Made by a program: the position numbers and the translations under genes
Shown: one piece after another, positions 1 to 7,110 of the stretch
Position numbering within the stretch: the first letter of the stretch is position 1
Layout of the letters: each line of letters begins with the position of its first letter
Assembly (NCBI GenBank): GCA_947629915.1
Contig: CANRFN010000043.1
Span: forward strand, 1 to 40,011
Length of the DNA: 40,011 nucleotides
Source: an uncultured Oscillospiraceae bacterium
GTDB taxonomy: Bacteria > Bacillota > Clostridia > Oscillospirales > Oscillospiraceae
Reading direction: 5' to 3'
The notes under the pieces: generated by a model
Seen by the model: only the letters and a program-made list of their open reading frames with translations
The model's database searches: none
What the model was told of the DNA's origin: nothing

Positions 1-464
1 GCAATCGCCATATTGGAGGGGCAATTTTGAGAACTTTTTTCAAAAAACCATCTCCTCTATGCAGACGAGCCAGGTTGTAGAAAAGTCTTTGCCAGAAACT
101 AAGCCCAGATAGCGGATGTCGGTGTCTTGTTTCGACTTCTGCCATTTGTGCAATGGCCTGTTGCACAAATAGGCTGCTTCTGATCCAGTTCCTTTTCGAT
201 CTCTTCAAAGAGGAAAGGCTGCTCTTCGAATTACAGCGTAATTCAAAGGAGGTATGGCATTACTAGAACTGAAACCAGTTGTTCAAATCTGGGTTTGCAT
301 CAGATAAAGCGTGAATGGATGCAAAAATATATTACTAATTTTCATTAAAACTAATAGAATTGGAAAAATATATACTATACGTAGGTAGAAAAGCATCTAA
401 TGGTTTCGGTTCACTGCGACTGAGGTTTCTAAAGCCTTTCAAAGATAGAGCACTTCTACTTGGT
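1..464. other. Left-edge non-coding stretch with an unassigned open frame
   Basis: No complete gene is visible. On the minus strand a frame stays open from base 259 to the window edge and reads protein-like (a stretch with FWQRLFYNLARLHRGDG and then FLKKVLKIAPPIW). It has no good start, since a stop lies at 260-262 and the only internal ATG is weak. An overlapping minus frame reads QPFLFEEIEKELDQ, which loosely recalls the N-terminus of IS5/IS1182-type transposases. Together these would fit a decayed insertion sequence, but that is a guess. The rest, 260-464, is AT-rich with nothing recognisable. Confidence 0.2.
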
Positions 465-1610
465 TTAAAACGGCTCAATTATATTCAACGAGGCGTTTTC
501 CATTGTTGCTCTAGATGTTCCCTTCAAATCCCCAGTTAGTTGGATTGTCTTACCGTACTGATGCGCCTGTACTGCACAACTATAATCTTCCTTGTTTAGC
601 TTTGCCCGAACAGTCTTTAATTTTCCATTTATGCCAATATAAGCAACAACAATTTCACCGAATTCACGTGCATCTAAAGTGGGATGTGCAGTGAGAGCTT
701 TAACGCCACCAATGATTTTGGTTTTGTTAACGGTACTACTTTTTATAGCTGATATGACTCCTTGCAGCGGTTCGTAGTAGTCGTGTGATATATCTATGCT
801 TCTAATAGGGCCCCTATTTTTCTTGACAATTGGTGACCATTCCGCTGTGAATTCAAGGGTAGCATCCTCGAGATTTGGGTTCAGACTGTTCAGAGCCTCA
901 TAAAAATTGGAACTGATGGAATCCTCACCTTCAACTAAGGAGGCATAATTACCATTGTTCACTTTTTCTTTTATTGTTGCAATGTTGGCCATTACTGTGT
1001 TTGTGACTTTTCTTGTTAGAGAATTGGCACATTTATCTTCAGCAGTAAAAATGCTCAATTGCTGATAGCCTTCTGTTCCGGAATAGTCTATGAACGGGCA
1101 CACAACAGGAACAACATAGCTTCCGATTTCCGTTTGACCAAACCTGCATTGGGATAAAAACTTTTGAACTGAATCATCGGGCCTGCCAGAGTGCGTCTTT
1201 CTAGGATTGATAACATCTGAAGCTGTTGCAGCTAACAACTTTTTTGCGTTTTCATACAACTTTATCGCATTGTCAAATGTAATATCACCAAACTCTATAT
1301 CTTTCCTGTAAAGACGAATTTTCAAAATATCCGCATTCGGATTAAGAAACGAGAGCATTTGCTGCTGCACAGATTTACCTTCAAGGGATGCAATCTTGCA
1401 TATTACATCATACATTACTCGTTTGTAGTCTAGAAAGTTTTTATCGAGTGGAACGTTGATTTGTTCAAAATCATTGCTGGTTTCACGCTGAAAAATCTTA
1501 ACGTTCTTTCTTTTTGTTGGAAGTTCGTTCCATTGAGCGTCCTTTAAATATTTCACGACTACATGCGGGTTCAACTTATACACTATATCTCTGTGATCTT
1601 CGTAGTTCAT
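465..1610 (-). CDS. Unnamed 381-aa protein, partner of the DUF4365 gene
   Basis: I do not recognise a named family. The 381-aa product is soluble, with no signal peptide or membrane segment. The N-terminal part (about 15-65) reads like a small alpha/beta domain (VVVKYLKDAQWNELP, then VPLDKNFLDY). The centre carries a distinctive RFGQTEIGSYVVPVVCPF stretch at about 156-173, and the C-terminal half is beta-rich. From memory, a G-Q-T-E-x-G-S core recurs in uncharacterised bacterial proteins, but I cannot name the family. Its ATG lies one base after the DUF4365 stop codon, so the two are almost certainly translationally coupled, with a GAGAGGGG ribosome site inside the upstream gene. Base composition is AT-rich compared with the core genes beyond 2479, suggesting acquisition. 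A stress or defence function is inferred only from the partner's nuclease-like motif. Confidence 0.8.
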   Translation of the reverse strand: MNYEDHRDIVYKLNPHVVVKYLKDAQWNELPTKRKNVKIFQRETSNDFEQINVPLDKNFLDYKRVMYDVICKIASLEGKSVQQQMLSFLNPNADILKIRLYRKDIEFGDITFDNAIKLYENAKKLLAATASDVINPRKTHSGRPDDSVQKFLSQCRFGQTEIGSYVVPVVCPFIDYSGTEGYQQLSIFTAEDKCANSLTRKVTNTVMANIATIKEKVNNGNYASLVEGEDSISSNFYEALNSLNPNLEDATLEFTAEWSPIVKKNRGPIRSIDISHDYYEPLQGVISAIKSSTVNKTKIIGGVKALTAHPTLDAREFGEIVVAYIGINGKLKTVRAKLNKEDYSCAVQAHQYGKTIQLTGDLKGTSRATMENASLNIIEPF

Positions 1611-1611
1611 C

Positions 1612-2115
1612 TTACAGCCCCTCTCTCGCCGCCATAACCATTAAATCGTTTATCGTGTTAACTGATAATACGTGCTTGGTTGGAACTTTTACAGTGATGG
1701 TACCAGTGTTTTTTGTCTTTTCATTGCCTTGAAAACAAGCCCAAAACATTTTTCCTCTAATCATCAATTCATCAATGCTCCAATGAACCCAGTCACTCGA
1801 ATCACTGGGCAAAACCAGCAAAGCCAATATGTTGGGGGAAGATGCATCTATGCATAAATCATTATAGTTTTTTGCCTTGAGCTTGTATGAGATTTCGTTT
1901 CCAGTTATGCTATATAATGAACCGGATGAAGTAGCCTTAAGCTGCACACCTATGCTTACATTAACTTTGCGCTCTGGAAGAATGACCACCTTGTGCAACG
2001 CACCATCGATGCTGTCTTCATCGTGATGAAAAAATTCAAATGCAATACCATTTATAGCAGCAATCGCTTTCAAGTAGCAGCCACTCAGATCCTCTTTAAT
2101 TCTCTCTTCCGTCAT
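1612..2115 (-). CDS. DUF4365 domain protein (nuclease-like fold)
   Basis: A 167-aa protein that I assign to DUF4365 from its overall pattern: an N-terminal helix, then HDEDSIDGAL (about 31-40), a beta strand ending in GVQLKATS (56-63), then the LKAKNYNDL and ILALLVLP stretches. The D37...Q58-x-K60 arrangement resembles a PD-(D/E)XK nuclease core, where Asp and Q/E-x-K bind metal. That is an inference, and a nuclease role is not shown. Start chosen at 2115 because GGAGG lies 8 bases upstream; an earlier in-frame ATG at 2148 lacks such a site. It is the first gene of a two-gene unit, with the 381-aa gene starting one base after its stop. A near-consensus promoter lies at 2257-2285. Confidence 0.8.
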   Translation of the reverse strand: MTEERIKEDLSGCYLKAIAAINGIAFEFFHHDEDSIDGALHKVVILPERKVNVSIGVQLKATSSGSLYSITGNEISYKLKAKNYNDLCIDASSPNILALLVLPSDSSDWVHWSIDELMIRGKMFWACFQGNEKTKNTGTITVKVPTKHVLSVNTINDLMVMAAREGL

Positions 2116-2478
2116 ATAATTTCCTCCGTGGAATGTACTGCTGCTCAAAGGCTGTTTTAAATGATATAGTTAAATCGATGATTGCAACAATGCAATGCAA
2201 TTAAAATAATTATCTGATGTTCACTATGGTATGGACTGGTGGGTACCGATAGCACCAGTATATACTTGGAAAAGCAGGTTGTCAATAGGGGTGACTAGAA
2301 AAATGTCATGGTTTCGTAGACTAAATTTCGTAGAGCCTGCTCGCGTAATGCAGCATGAGGGCAGTAAGTGTTATTATATATAAAAACGGTCAAAATTCTG
2401 AACGTTTAAGAAATGCGAATCGATGTTTTAGCTAACTGATTTGCTGAGCAAAATGGGGATATAAATCTGAAAAACTAG
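2116..2478. other. AT-rich intergenic region between rlmD and the DUF4365 unit
   Basis: Apart from the minus-strand promoter at 2257-2285 nothing coding is visible. A short TTTGCT/AGCAAA inverted repeat near 2440-2455 lies just downstream of the rlmD stop, but it has no convincing T-run, so I do not call a terminator. The change from GC-rich rlmD to AT-rich sequence occurs here and probably marks the edge of the accessory segment. Confidence 0.5.
2257..2285 (-). promoter_or_regulatory. Near-consensus sigma-A promoter of the DUF4365 unit
   Basis: Read on the minus strand: TTGACA (2285-2280), a 17-base spacer, then TATACT (2262-2257). This is the best -35/-10 match I found in the window. It predicts transcription starting near 2250 and a 5' leader of about 135 bases before the 2115 start. 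A constitutive, strong promoter is implied; no operator palindrome is evident. Confidence 0.7.
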
Positions 2479-3831
2479 TCATGCTTCATGACCACATAGC
2501 TGTACTACCGTCTCAACGTGCGCACACCGGGGGAACATGTCTACCGCCTCAACCTTCACGGGCTCATACCCATATTGCCGCAAACTCTTCAGATCCCTGG
2601 CCAGCGTTGCAGGATCGCAGGAGACATAGACGATGCGCCGCGGTCCCATCTGGACAGCTGCCTGGATCACGCCTTCCGAGATCCCTTTCCGCGGTGGGTC
2701 TACCACCAGCACATCCGGTTGTAGCCCATCCCGGGCCAGCTGCTCTGCCAGTTGCCCGGCATCCCCACAGACAAACTTGGTCTTGCCTGCAAGGCCGTTT
2801 CGCTGTGCGTTCTTCTTTGCGTCCTCAACCGCTTCCGGAATCACCTCAACGCCGATTACCCGTCCCGCCTTGCGGGCAAGGCACAGGCTGATGGTGCCGA
2901 TGCCGCAATACAGATCCACTGCCAGCTCCTTTCCAGTGAGACCGGCGAAGTCCAGTGCGATCCCGTAGAGGACTTCACACTGATCCCGATTCACCTGGAA
3001 GAAGGACGGCACAGAGAGCCGGAAGGAGAGACCACATAAGGTCTCCTCCAGCCAATCCTGTCCCCAGAGGATCTGGTATGAGCTTCCCAATACCACGTTG
3101 GTGCGCTTGTCGTTGCGGGAGAGGACGATGCCCACGAGATTGGGATCTGTCTCCCGGAGGGCAGAGACCAGTTCCTTGCTGTGGGGGAGAGGCCAGTCCC
3201 GTACCACGAGACAGCAGAGGGTCTGTCCCTGGCCGTTGGTGCGGAGGTAGAGGTGCCGGATGAGACCTGCGTGCTTGCGCTCATCGTAGGCGGGGATGCG
3301 GTGTTGCTTCATCCAGCCCCGGAGGGCATTGCGGATGGCGGCGTCCTGTTCGGGTTGCAGGAGACAGTCTGGGATGTCTGTCACCTTATGGGTGCGCTCC
3401 TGGAAGAAGCCGATCCTGGGACCTGGTGCCACGGGAAACTGCACCTTGTTGCGGTAGCGGTCCTGCCGGACAGCCCCGTGTACCGGGGGAACGGTGAGGG
3501 AGAGACCGCCGATCCGCTGCAGCGCATCCTGTACCCGCCGCCGTTTGACCTCTAGCTCCGCATCATATGTCATGTGACGGAATCGACAGCCGCCGCACCG
3601 GGTATACTGCGGACAGTCCGGCTCGATGCGGGCCTCCGATGGCTCCAGAATCCGGTCTGCCCGTGCCCATACGGCGTTGTGTCCGATGTGCTCGATGGTG
3701 ATCTCAGCCAGCTCGCCCGGCAGGGCATCGTGGACAAAAACAACAGCATCTTCCAGCCGGACAATGCCGTCTCCATCACCGGCTGCGGAGGTGATGCGGA
3801 CCGTGTATTGGGCGCCTTCCTGAAGTGCCAT
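2479..3831 (-). CDS. rlmD: 23S rRNA (uracil-5-)-methyltransferase, RlmD/RumA family
   Basis: A 450-aa SAM-dependent methyltransferase that makes 5-methyluridine in 23S rRNA (U1939 in E. coli numbering; Firmicute relatives may also modify U747, so site specificity is open). Residues 1-60 form a TRAM RNA-binding domain. C73, C79, C82 and C156 are placed as the four ligands of the family's [4Fe-4S] cluster. The C-terminal half has SFFQVN, the SAM-binding DLYCGIGTISL, DPPRKG, and VSCDPATLARDL with the catalytic cysteine, followed by HVETVVQL. Full length for the family. GAGGAG lies 9 bases before the ATG. It is divergent from the CBS gene across 146 bases and is a core housekeeping gene. Confidence 0.93.
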   Translation of the reverse strand: MALQEGAQYTVRITSAAGDGDGIVRLEDAVVFVHDALPGELAEITIEHIGHNAVWARADRILEPSEARIEPDCPQYTRCGGCRFRHMTYDAELEVKRRRVQDALQRIGGLSLTVPPVHGAVRQDRYRNKVQFPVAPGPRIGFFQERTHKVTDIPDCLLQPEQDAAIRNALRGWMKQHRIPAYDERKHAGLIRHLYLRTNGQGQTLCCLVVRDWPLPHSKELVSALRETDPNLVGIVLSRNDKRTNVVLGSSYQILWGQDWLEETLCGLSFRLSVPSFFQVNRDQCEVLYGIALDFAGLTGKELAVDLYCGIGTISLCLARKAGRVIGVEVIPEAVEDAKKNAQRNGLAGKTKFVCGDAGQLAEQLARDGLQPDVLVVDPPRKGISEGVIQAAVQMGPRRIVYVSCDPATLARDLKSLRQYGYEPVKVEAVDMFPRCAHVETVVQLCGHEA

Positions 3832-3903
3832 GGGGATACTCCTCTCAAGGGATACAGCCTCTCTGGACTGCGAAAAATATTGTGATTCTTAACAAGTTTG
3901 TCA

Positions 3904-3932
3904 TAGACTTTGCAGAAGTCTTCTGATACAAT
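3904..3932 (+). promoter_or_regulatory. Promoter of the CBS-domain gene
   Basis: TAGACT (3904-3909), a 17-base spacer and TACAAT (3927-3932), with a TG one base before the -10 hexamer (extended -10). Transcription would begin near 3939, about 40 bases before the GTG start. The TAGACTTTGCAGAAGTCTT stretch (3904-3922) contains the inverted pair AGACTT/AAGTCT, which could be an operator; this is unproven. Confidence 0.6.
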
Positions 3933-3977
3933 GTCGAAGACGCCGAGGGCGTACGCTCGAAATAAGGAGGCGGGGCA

Positions 3978-4406
3978 GTGAATGTAATTTCGCTCGTAAC
4001 ACCGAAGATTCAAGTGGCCTACCTGTACGATGATTGTACCATCCGTCAGGCACTGGAGGGCATGCGGGCCAGAGGGTATACCGCAGTTCCAGTGCTCAGT
4101 CGGGACGGAAAATACGTGGGAACGGTGAGTGAAGGGGACTTCCTCTGGAAGATCGTGGAGTCCGGAGACAGCAGTCTGCGGTCCCTGGAGCGCAGGTATC
4201 TCACGGAGCTGGTGAGACCGGGATTCAACCCGGCGGTGAACATCCGCGTCACCATGGAGGAACTGTTGGAACGGGCCACCGGCCAGAACTTTGTCCCGGT
4301 GGTGGACGACCGCGATGCCTTCGTGGGGATCGTCACCCGGAAGAACATCCTGCGCAAACTCACCGTGCCAAGTTCCTGCTGCAGCTGCAGCAAGACAGAG
4401 GACTAA
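3978..4406 (+). CDS. Small two-CBS-domain protein, DarB/CbpB-like
   Basis: A 142-aa protein consisting of two CBS domains (about 10-65 and 75-130). CBS1 contains GYTAVPVLSRDGKYVGTVSEGD and CBS2 contains NFVPVVDDRDAFVGIVTRKNIL. CBS pairs bind adenine nucleotides. The size and layout resemble Bacillus DarB (YkuL) and Listeria CbpB, which bind c-di-AMP and signal to Rel and pyruvate carboxylase. That comparison is from memory, so the ligand is inferred. The start is GTG, with AAGGAGG 7 bases upstream. The tail ends CCSCSKTED, an unusual cysteine cluster that might bind a metal. It ends convergently with queH, the stop codons overlapping by 4 bases. Confidence 0.85.
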   Translation: MNVISLVTPKIQVAYLYDDCTIRQALEGMRARGYTAVPVLSRDGKYVGTVSEGDFLWKIVESGDSSLRSLERRYLTELVRPGFNPAVNIRVTMEELLERATGQNFVPVVDDRDAFVGIVTRKNILRKLTVPSSCCSCSKTED

Positions 4407-4993
4407 TCGGAGGCAGACTGCGCGGCGGCCTGCTGCTTATGCAGCTTGTGCAGTTCCTTTTTCCGCCGGTTGGAGAAGCGGTCCTCTTCACTGTACACAC
4501 AGCCGCAGTACTTCTGCATGTAGAGCCCAAGGCTGCGGGCCTCTTCCTGTCCCTCTTTGAAGCGGGGGCGGAAGTCCCAGGGCACAAACTCCACGCCGTA
4601 CTGCTTCCCCATGAATTCGCCCACCTCGCAGATGAGGTCCCGGTTCTGATAGGGGGAGATGAGCAGGGTGGTGGAGAACTGGGTGAAGCCCTTCTCCTTG
4701 GCCACGGCGGCGGTCCGCTCCAGACGGCAGGTGTAGCAGTACCGGCAGCGGTGATCCGGATCGGAGGCCACGGCTGCGGTGAACGGTCTCAGACCGTAGA
4801 AATCCTCTTCCAGCAGCTTCAGATCGATGCTGCGGGAGTACTCCCGCAAGGTGTCTCTCCGGGCTTTGTACTCCAGAAACGGGTGGATGTTGGGGTTATA
4901 CCAGAACCCGGTGGGCTCAATGCCCTCCTCCCGGAGCTGATGGATGCAGGCTACAGAGCACGGCGCACAGCAGATGTGCAGTAAGACAGACAT
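4403..4993 (-). CDS. queH: Epoxyqueuosine reductase QueH
   Basis: A 196-aa protein of the QueH (formerly DUF208) family, which reduces epoxyqueuosine to queuosine in tRNA wobble position 34 and replaces cobalamin-dependent QueG in many Firmicutes. The family's cysteine pattern is present: C8-C9 in LLHICCAPC, C83-C86-C89 in HRCRYCYTCRLERTA, and C163/C165 in KYCGCVYSEED. These hold an [4Fe-4S] cluster and an adjacent iron in characterised members. Start chosen at 4993, with GAGGG about 7 bases upstream, over an in-frame ATG at 5020. No other queuosine genes are in the window. Confidence 0.93.
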   Translation of the reverse strand: MSVLLHICCAPCSVACIHQLREEGIEPTGFWYNPNIHPFLEYKARRDTLREYSRSIDLKLLEEDFYGLRPFTAAVASDPDHRCRYCYTCRLERTAAVAKEKGFTQFSTTLLISPYQNRDLICEVGEFMGKQYGVEFVPWDFRPRFKEGQEEARSLGLYMQKYCGCVYSEEDRFSNRRKKELHKLHKQQAAAQSASD

Positions 4994-5063
4994 ACAAATC
5001 CCTCGTTTCGCCCGGCACACGGGCGCATTCAGATGATTTTAATATGGGAAAGGACTGGTTGCT

Positions 5064-5990
5064 ATGGCGTCCTATTCGGAATTCACCATGCCGTCCCGGG
5101 ACGGTAAGAACACGTTGGCGTGCTATCTCTGGGAGCCTGAGAACCCCCGGGGAGTAGTGCAGATCATCCACGGTGTCTCGGAGCATGTGGGACGGTATGC
5201 CGGCTTTGCGCAGTTTCTGGCAGAGCAGGGCTATGTGGTCTGCGGCAACGACCACCTGGGCCACGGCAAGACGGTAACAGATGGCCGGTATGGGTACTTT
5301 GGCCCCAAGGACGGCTGGGTGCTGGTCACGGCAGACGTCAAGAGCCTGCGGGATGCCATGGGAGAGAAGTACCCCAATGTCCCGTACTTCCTCTTCGGCC
5401 ACTCCATGGGCTCCTTTCTGGCCCGCACCTATCTCTGCGCCTATCCCGGCACGGTGGACGGGGCGATCCTCTCCGGCACTGGCCAGGAGAAAGACGCCGT
5501 TGTGGCAGCCGGCAAGACGCTGGCCTCCAGTATCTGCGCCGCCCAGGGCCCGGACACCGTGAGTGAGACGGTGAACAAGCTCTCTCTCGGCGCCTATAAC
5601 GACCAGTTCAAGCCCAACCGCACTACGGCAGACTGGATCTCCCGGGATGAGAAGGTGGTGGACGCGTATCTGCAGGATCCGTTCTGCACTTTCAAGCCCA
5701 CTGCCGGCCTGTTCCGGGACATGATGGAGGGCCTCCAGTATATCAGCAACCCGGATAATCTGGCCGGCATGGACATCCGCACGCCGGTGTACCTCATGAG
5801 CGGGGACCAGGACCCGGTGGGCTCCAATGGCAAAGGCGTGGCCCGGGTCTATGACTTCTTCAAGAAGGCAGGCACTGCAGATCTCACCATGAAGCTCTAT
5901 CCCGGCGGACGCCACGAGATGCTCAACGAGCTGAACCGGGACGAGGTGTATGCGGACGTGCTGGCCTGGCTGGAGAAGCACACCAAATAA
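5064..5990 (+). CDS. Alpha/beta hydrolase, monoglyceride lipase-like
   Basis: A 308-aa cytosolic serine hydrolase of the PldB/monoacylglycerol lipase type (hydrolase_4). The oxyanion-hole HGVSEH motif is at 36-41. Nucleophile S114 sits in GHSMG, the acid is probably D250 in SGDQDPVG, and H284 in GGRHEM completes the triad. The cap region (about 140-225) is helical. It hydrolyses esters of glycerol or lysophospholipids in known relatives; the substrate here is not established. AAAGGA lies about 9 bases before the ATG. It stands alone, divergent from queH, and is followed by a strong terminator at 6018-6047. Confidence 0.88.
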   Translation: MASYSEFTMPSRDGKNTLACYLWEPENPRGVVQIIHGVSEHVGRYAGFAQFLAEQGYVVCGNDHLGHGKTVTDGRYGYFGPKDGWVLVTADVKSLRDAMGEKYPNVPYFLFGHSMGSFLARTYLCAYPGTVDGAILSGTGQEKDAVVAAGKTLASSICAAQGPDTVSETVNKLSLGAYNDQFKPNRTTADWISRDEKVVDAYLQDPFCTFKPTAGLFRDMMEGLQYISNPDNLAGMDIRTPVYLMSGDQDPVGSNGKGVARVYDFFKKAGTADLTMKLYPGGRHEMLNELNRDEVYADVLAWLEKHTK

Positions 5991-6017
5991 GCCCGCAACC
6001 CAAAACGATCTCTGTAT

Positions 6018-6047
6018 AGCCCTCAGCCCCGTGGCTGGGGGCTTTTT
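6018..6047 (+). terminator. Rho-independent terminator after the hydrolase gene
   Basis: An 11-base-pair stem (6018-6028 with 6033-6043, one G-U pair), a CCGT loop, then TTTTT. It lies 28 bases after the hydrolase stop codon. Confidence 0.85.
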
Positions 6048-6185
6048 GATAGCAACAAGCGGGAGAGGATAGCATCGAGAAAGGCGGATCCTGTCTGTTC
6101 TTCATGCTGGAGAGTATACCAGAAACCTGGTACATGTGCAAGGACGGGGGCGGCCATTTCCGGCGGATTTGACCGGCAAATCGTG

Positions 6186-6218
6186 GGCGGCGGGCAGCCA
6201 GAAGGGCTGCCCGCCGCC
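6186..6218 (-). terminator. Very stable hairpin downstream of the nitroreductase gene
   Basis: A perfect 14-base-pair GC stem (6186-6199 with 6205-6218) around a 5-base loop, 45 bases past the nitroreductase stop. On the minus strand it is followed only by ACGATTTGCC, so the U-run is poor. It may still terminate or act as a 3' stabiliser. Confidence 0.5.
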
Positions 6219-6262
6219 TGCGGATTTCTGTGGGGCAGGGGAGAAGAAGGGAAGCGTACCGA

Positions 6263-6772
6263 TCAGCGAACTACGGTCTCCTCCAGGGGCTTTCGGTTGC
6301 TGTGGTTGGGCAGGGGACCGGCGCCATCCGCGGCATAGCCCAGATCCAGGAGCATCAGCACTTCTTCGTTCTCCGGAAGGCCCAGCACCTTTTTGGCTTC
6401 CTCGGGGTCAAAGCGGTTCAGCCAGCAGCTGTCCACGCCGAGAGAGGCCGCGGCCAGCAGCATGTGGGTGGCCACGATGGTGGCATCTTCCGCGCCGGAG
6501 GTCCGCTTGCCACCGGGGTAGGTGTACACGTTGTTGTTGTCCCAGGCCACAACCAATACCGTGGGTGCCCCGTACCGGCAGGGGGTAAGGGCATCGATCT
6601 TGGCGAGGCTGTCCGGGTCCTGTAACACGTAGATGCGCTGCTCCTGCAGGTTCTTGGCGGTGGGCGCCAGTCTGCCGGCCTGCAGGATCAGGTCCAGCTG
6701 CTCTTTCTCCAGCGGGCGGCTGCTGAAAGACTTGCAGGAGTATCTCTTTTCAGCGAGGGCAAGAAAATCCAT
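6263..6772 (-). CDS. Nitroreductase family FMN oxidoreductase
   Basis: A 169-aa member of the compact, ferredoxin-free nitroreductase group. It begins MDFLALAEKRYSCKSF, which carries the R-x-S-x-K-x-F phosphate/FMN contact near residues 10-16. PTAKNLQEQR (about 37-46) contacts FMN. The later GVDSCWLNRFDPEE and DLGYAADG match the C-terminal FMN-binding half. Such enzymes transfer hydride from NAD(P)H to nitro compounds, quinones or other acceptors as dimers; the physiological substrate is unknown. AGGAGG lies 8 bases before the ATG. It is a single-gene unit, with the hairpin at 6186-6218 downstream. Confidence 0.9.
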   Translation of the reverse strand: MDFLALAEKRYSCKSFSSRPLEKEQLDLILQAGRLAPTAKNLQEQRIYVLQDPDSLAKIDALTPCRYGAPTVLVVAWDNNNVYTYPGGKRTSGAEDATIVATHMLLAAASLGVDSCWLNRFDPEEAKKVLGLPENEEVLMLLDLGYAADGAGPLPNHSNRKPLEETVVR

Positions 6773-7110
6773 AAGTTAGGTCCTCCTATCCGTAGTGGTG
6801 GTATGTGGGTGAACTGTTTGAGGTGGTAAATGGGATGTGTGGTGTGGGGCTGCTGCACTGGAAAAGCTGGCAGGACAGGCCCGCTCACACGGCTCAGTAT
6901 ACCGCAGAGACGGGGATCCTGCAAGATTGGGGAGGATGGTTTGTGAGCGGTTTGCCGGAGCTGCCGGAGTTGCCTGGGGAGAGAGCATGAAAATCAACAG
7001 GTGAGGGGAAGGTTGTCATTGATTTCCACATCTCTGTGGGGTATAGTAGGGAAACCCGTGAGAGGGACCTGTGATCATGGGGTGAAGACGAGCATGAGAG
7101 GGGAAACAAT
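6773..7110. other. Divergent intergenic region upstream of the SLH protease gene
   Basis: No gene is seen. The left part holds the nitroreductase ribosome site on the minus strand, and 6805-6990 is G-rich and featureless. The right part carries a promoter candidate at 7019-7047 for the secreted protein. Confidence 0.5.
7019..7047 (+). promoter_or_regulatory. Promoter candidate of the SLH protease gene
   Basis: TTGATT (7019-7024), a 17-base spacer and TATAGT (7042-7047). The spacer contains a small inverted repeat CCACA-TCTC-TGTGG (7026-7039), which could bind a regulator between the two promoter elements. The gene's GAGGGG ribosome site follows at about 7099. Confidence 0.5.

Noticed and set aside
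254..307. 17-codon frame preceded by AAAGGAGG
   Set aside because: The ribosome site is only one base from the ATG, too close to work, and the peptide is unremarkable.
4917..5981. 354-codon open frame antisense to the alpha/beta hydrolase
   Set aside because: Conflicts with a gene that has a full catalytic triad; the translation resembles no protein family.
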